NCBI GenBank assembly: GCA_021129895.1
Contig: JAJOKL010000005.1
Span: forward strand, 1-5,395
Direction of reading: 5' to 3'
Origin: Candidatus Bipolaricaulota bacterium
GTDB lineage: Bacteria; Bipolaricaulota; Bipolaricaulia; Bipolaricaulales; Bipolaricaulaceae
DNA: 5,395 nucleotides
In this document: positions 5,296 to 5,395 of the stretch, one piece after another
Layout: every line of letters begins with the position of its first letter
Position numbering within the stretch: the stretch's first letter is position 1
Program-made: the position numbers and the translations under genes
Notes under the pieces: model-generated
Told to the model about the DNA's origin: nothing
What the model saw: the letters and a program-made list of their open reading frames with translations, nothing else
Database searches by the model: none

Positions 5296-5374
5296 ACCAC
5301 CAAGACACAAAGGCGCAAAGGGATTCAAGTCTTCAATTCCGAAATTTCCCTTTGAGTCTTGGCGTCTTAGTGGT
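5296..5374. repeat. Imperfect inverted repeat of a dispersed-repeat type
   Basis: The left arm 5296-5322 (beginning ACCACCAAGACAC, ending GCAAAGGG) is the reverse complement of the right arm 5348-5374 (beginning CCCTTTGAGTC, ending TTAGTGGT) at 22 of 27 positions, with a 25-base AT-rich centre. Each arm also has an eight-base rhythm (CACCAAGA, CACAAAGG, CGCAAAGG). The sequence is clearly AT-richer than the genes. Arms of this CCAAGACAC/CAAAGG type recur, in my memory, between genes of many unrelated environmental bacteria. No target-site duplication or transposase is visible, so mobility is not shown. The dyad could form a long RNA hairpin from either strand. Confidence 0.7.
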
Positions 5375-5395
5375 GAATAAAAGAGCTGGGTCCAA

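Noticed and set aside
5296..5374. Direct eight-base rhythm considered as a CRISPR array
   Set aside because: Units are far too short, have no spacers, and are arranged as two inverted arms.
5045..5380. A 111-codon plus-strand frame covering the end of the thioredoxin-fold gene and the repeat
   Set aside because: No ribosome binding site, and its tail (PRHKGAKGFKSS) is a translation of the inverted repeat.

Overview
The window is GC-rich bacterial DNA, with G or C at most third codon positions, frequent GTG starts, strong AGGAGG-type ribosome binding sites and tight or overlapping gene junctions. Two products carry N-terminal export signals without a lipobox, which suits a diderm bacterium, and the R/E/L/V-rich proteins look thermophile-like. 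A deep-branching or candidate-phylum lineage such as Bipolaricaulota is possible, but this is only an impression and the sequence does not fix the taxonomy.

Layout. (1) 45-1055, minus strand: AmrS, the radical SAM protein of the AmmeMemoRadiSam system. (2) 1101-1784, plus strand: a YggS/PROSC-type PLP-binding protein, divergent from amrS with only 45 bases between the two starts. (3) 1856-4499, plus strand: an ABC-type metal transporter operon in the order solute-binding protein, FmdE-domain gene remnant, ATPase, ABC-3 permease. A good sigma-70-like promoter starts on the yggS stop codon. All junctions inside the operon overlap (41, 25 and 13 bases), so the genes were probably translationally coupled. 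(4) 4636-5103, plus strand: an exported, membrane-anchored thioredoxin-fold protein with a CPDC motif and its own likely promoter. (5) 5104-5395: no credible gene; it ends in a visibly AT-richer imperfect inverted repeat (5296-5374) resembling dispersed repeats of many environmental bacteria.

The most informative part is the transporter. The binding protein keeps one canonical metal-site histidine, in a CPAH motif, and has lost or replaced the other usual ligands of the ZnuA/TroA family. Between it and the ATPase lies a broken FmdE gene: a good start signal and about ten N-terminal codons, loss of the region that should carry the HGHxCP motif, an in-frame TAG, a recognisable core with GCTVGKG, a one-base frameshift in a G5 run, and an intact C-terminus that also holds the ATPase's ribosome binding site. 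The operon therefore probably once imported a metal with an FmdE-like partner and may still work as a three-protein transporter of unknown specificity. I see no mobile-element gene, CRISPR array, tRNA or rRNA, and nothing that makes a convincing wholly new system.
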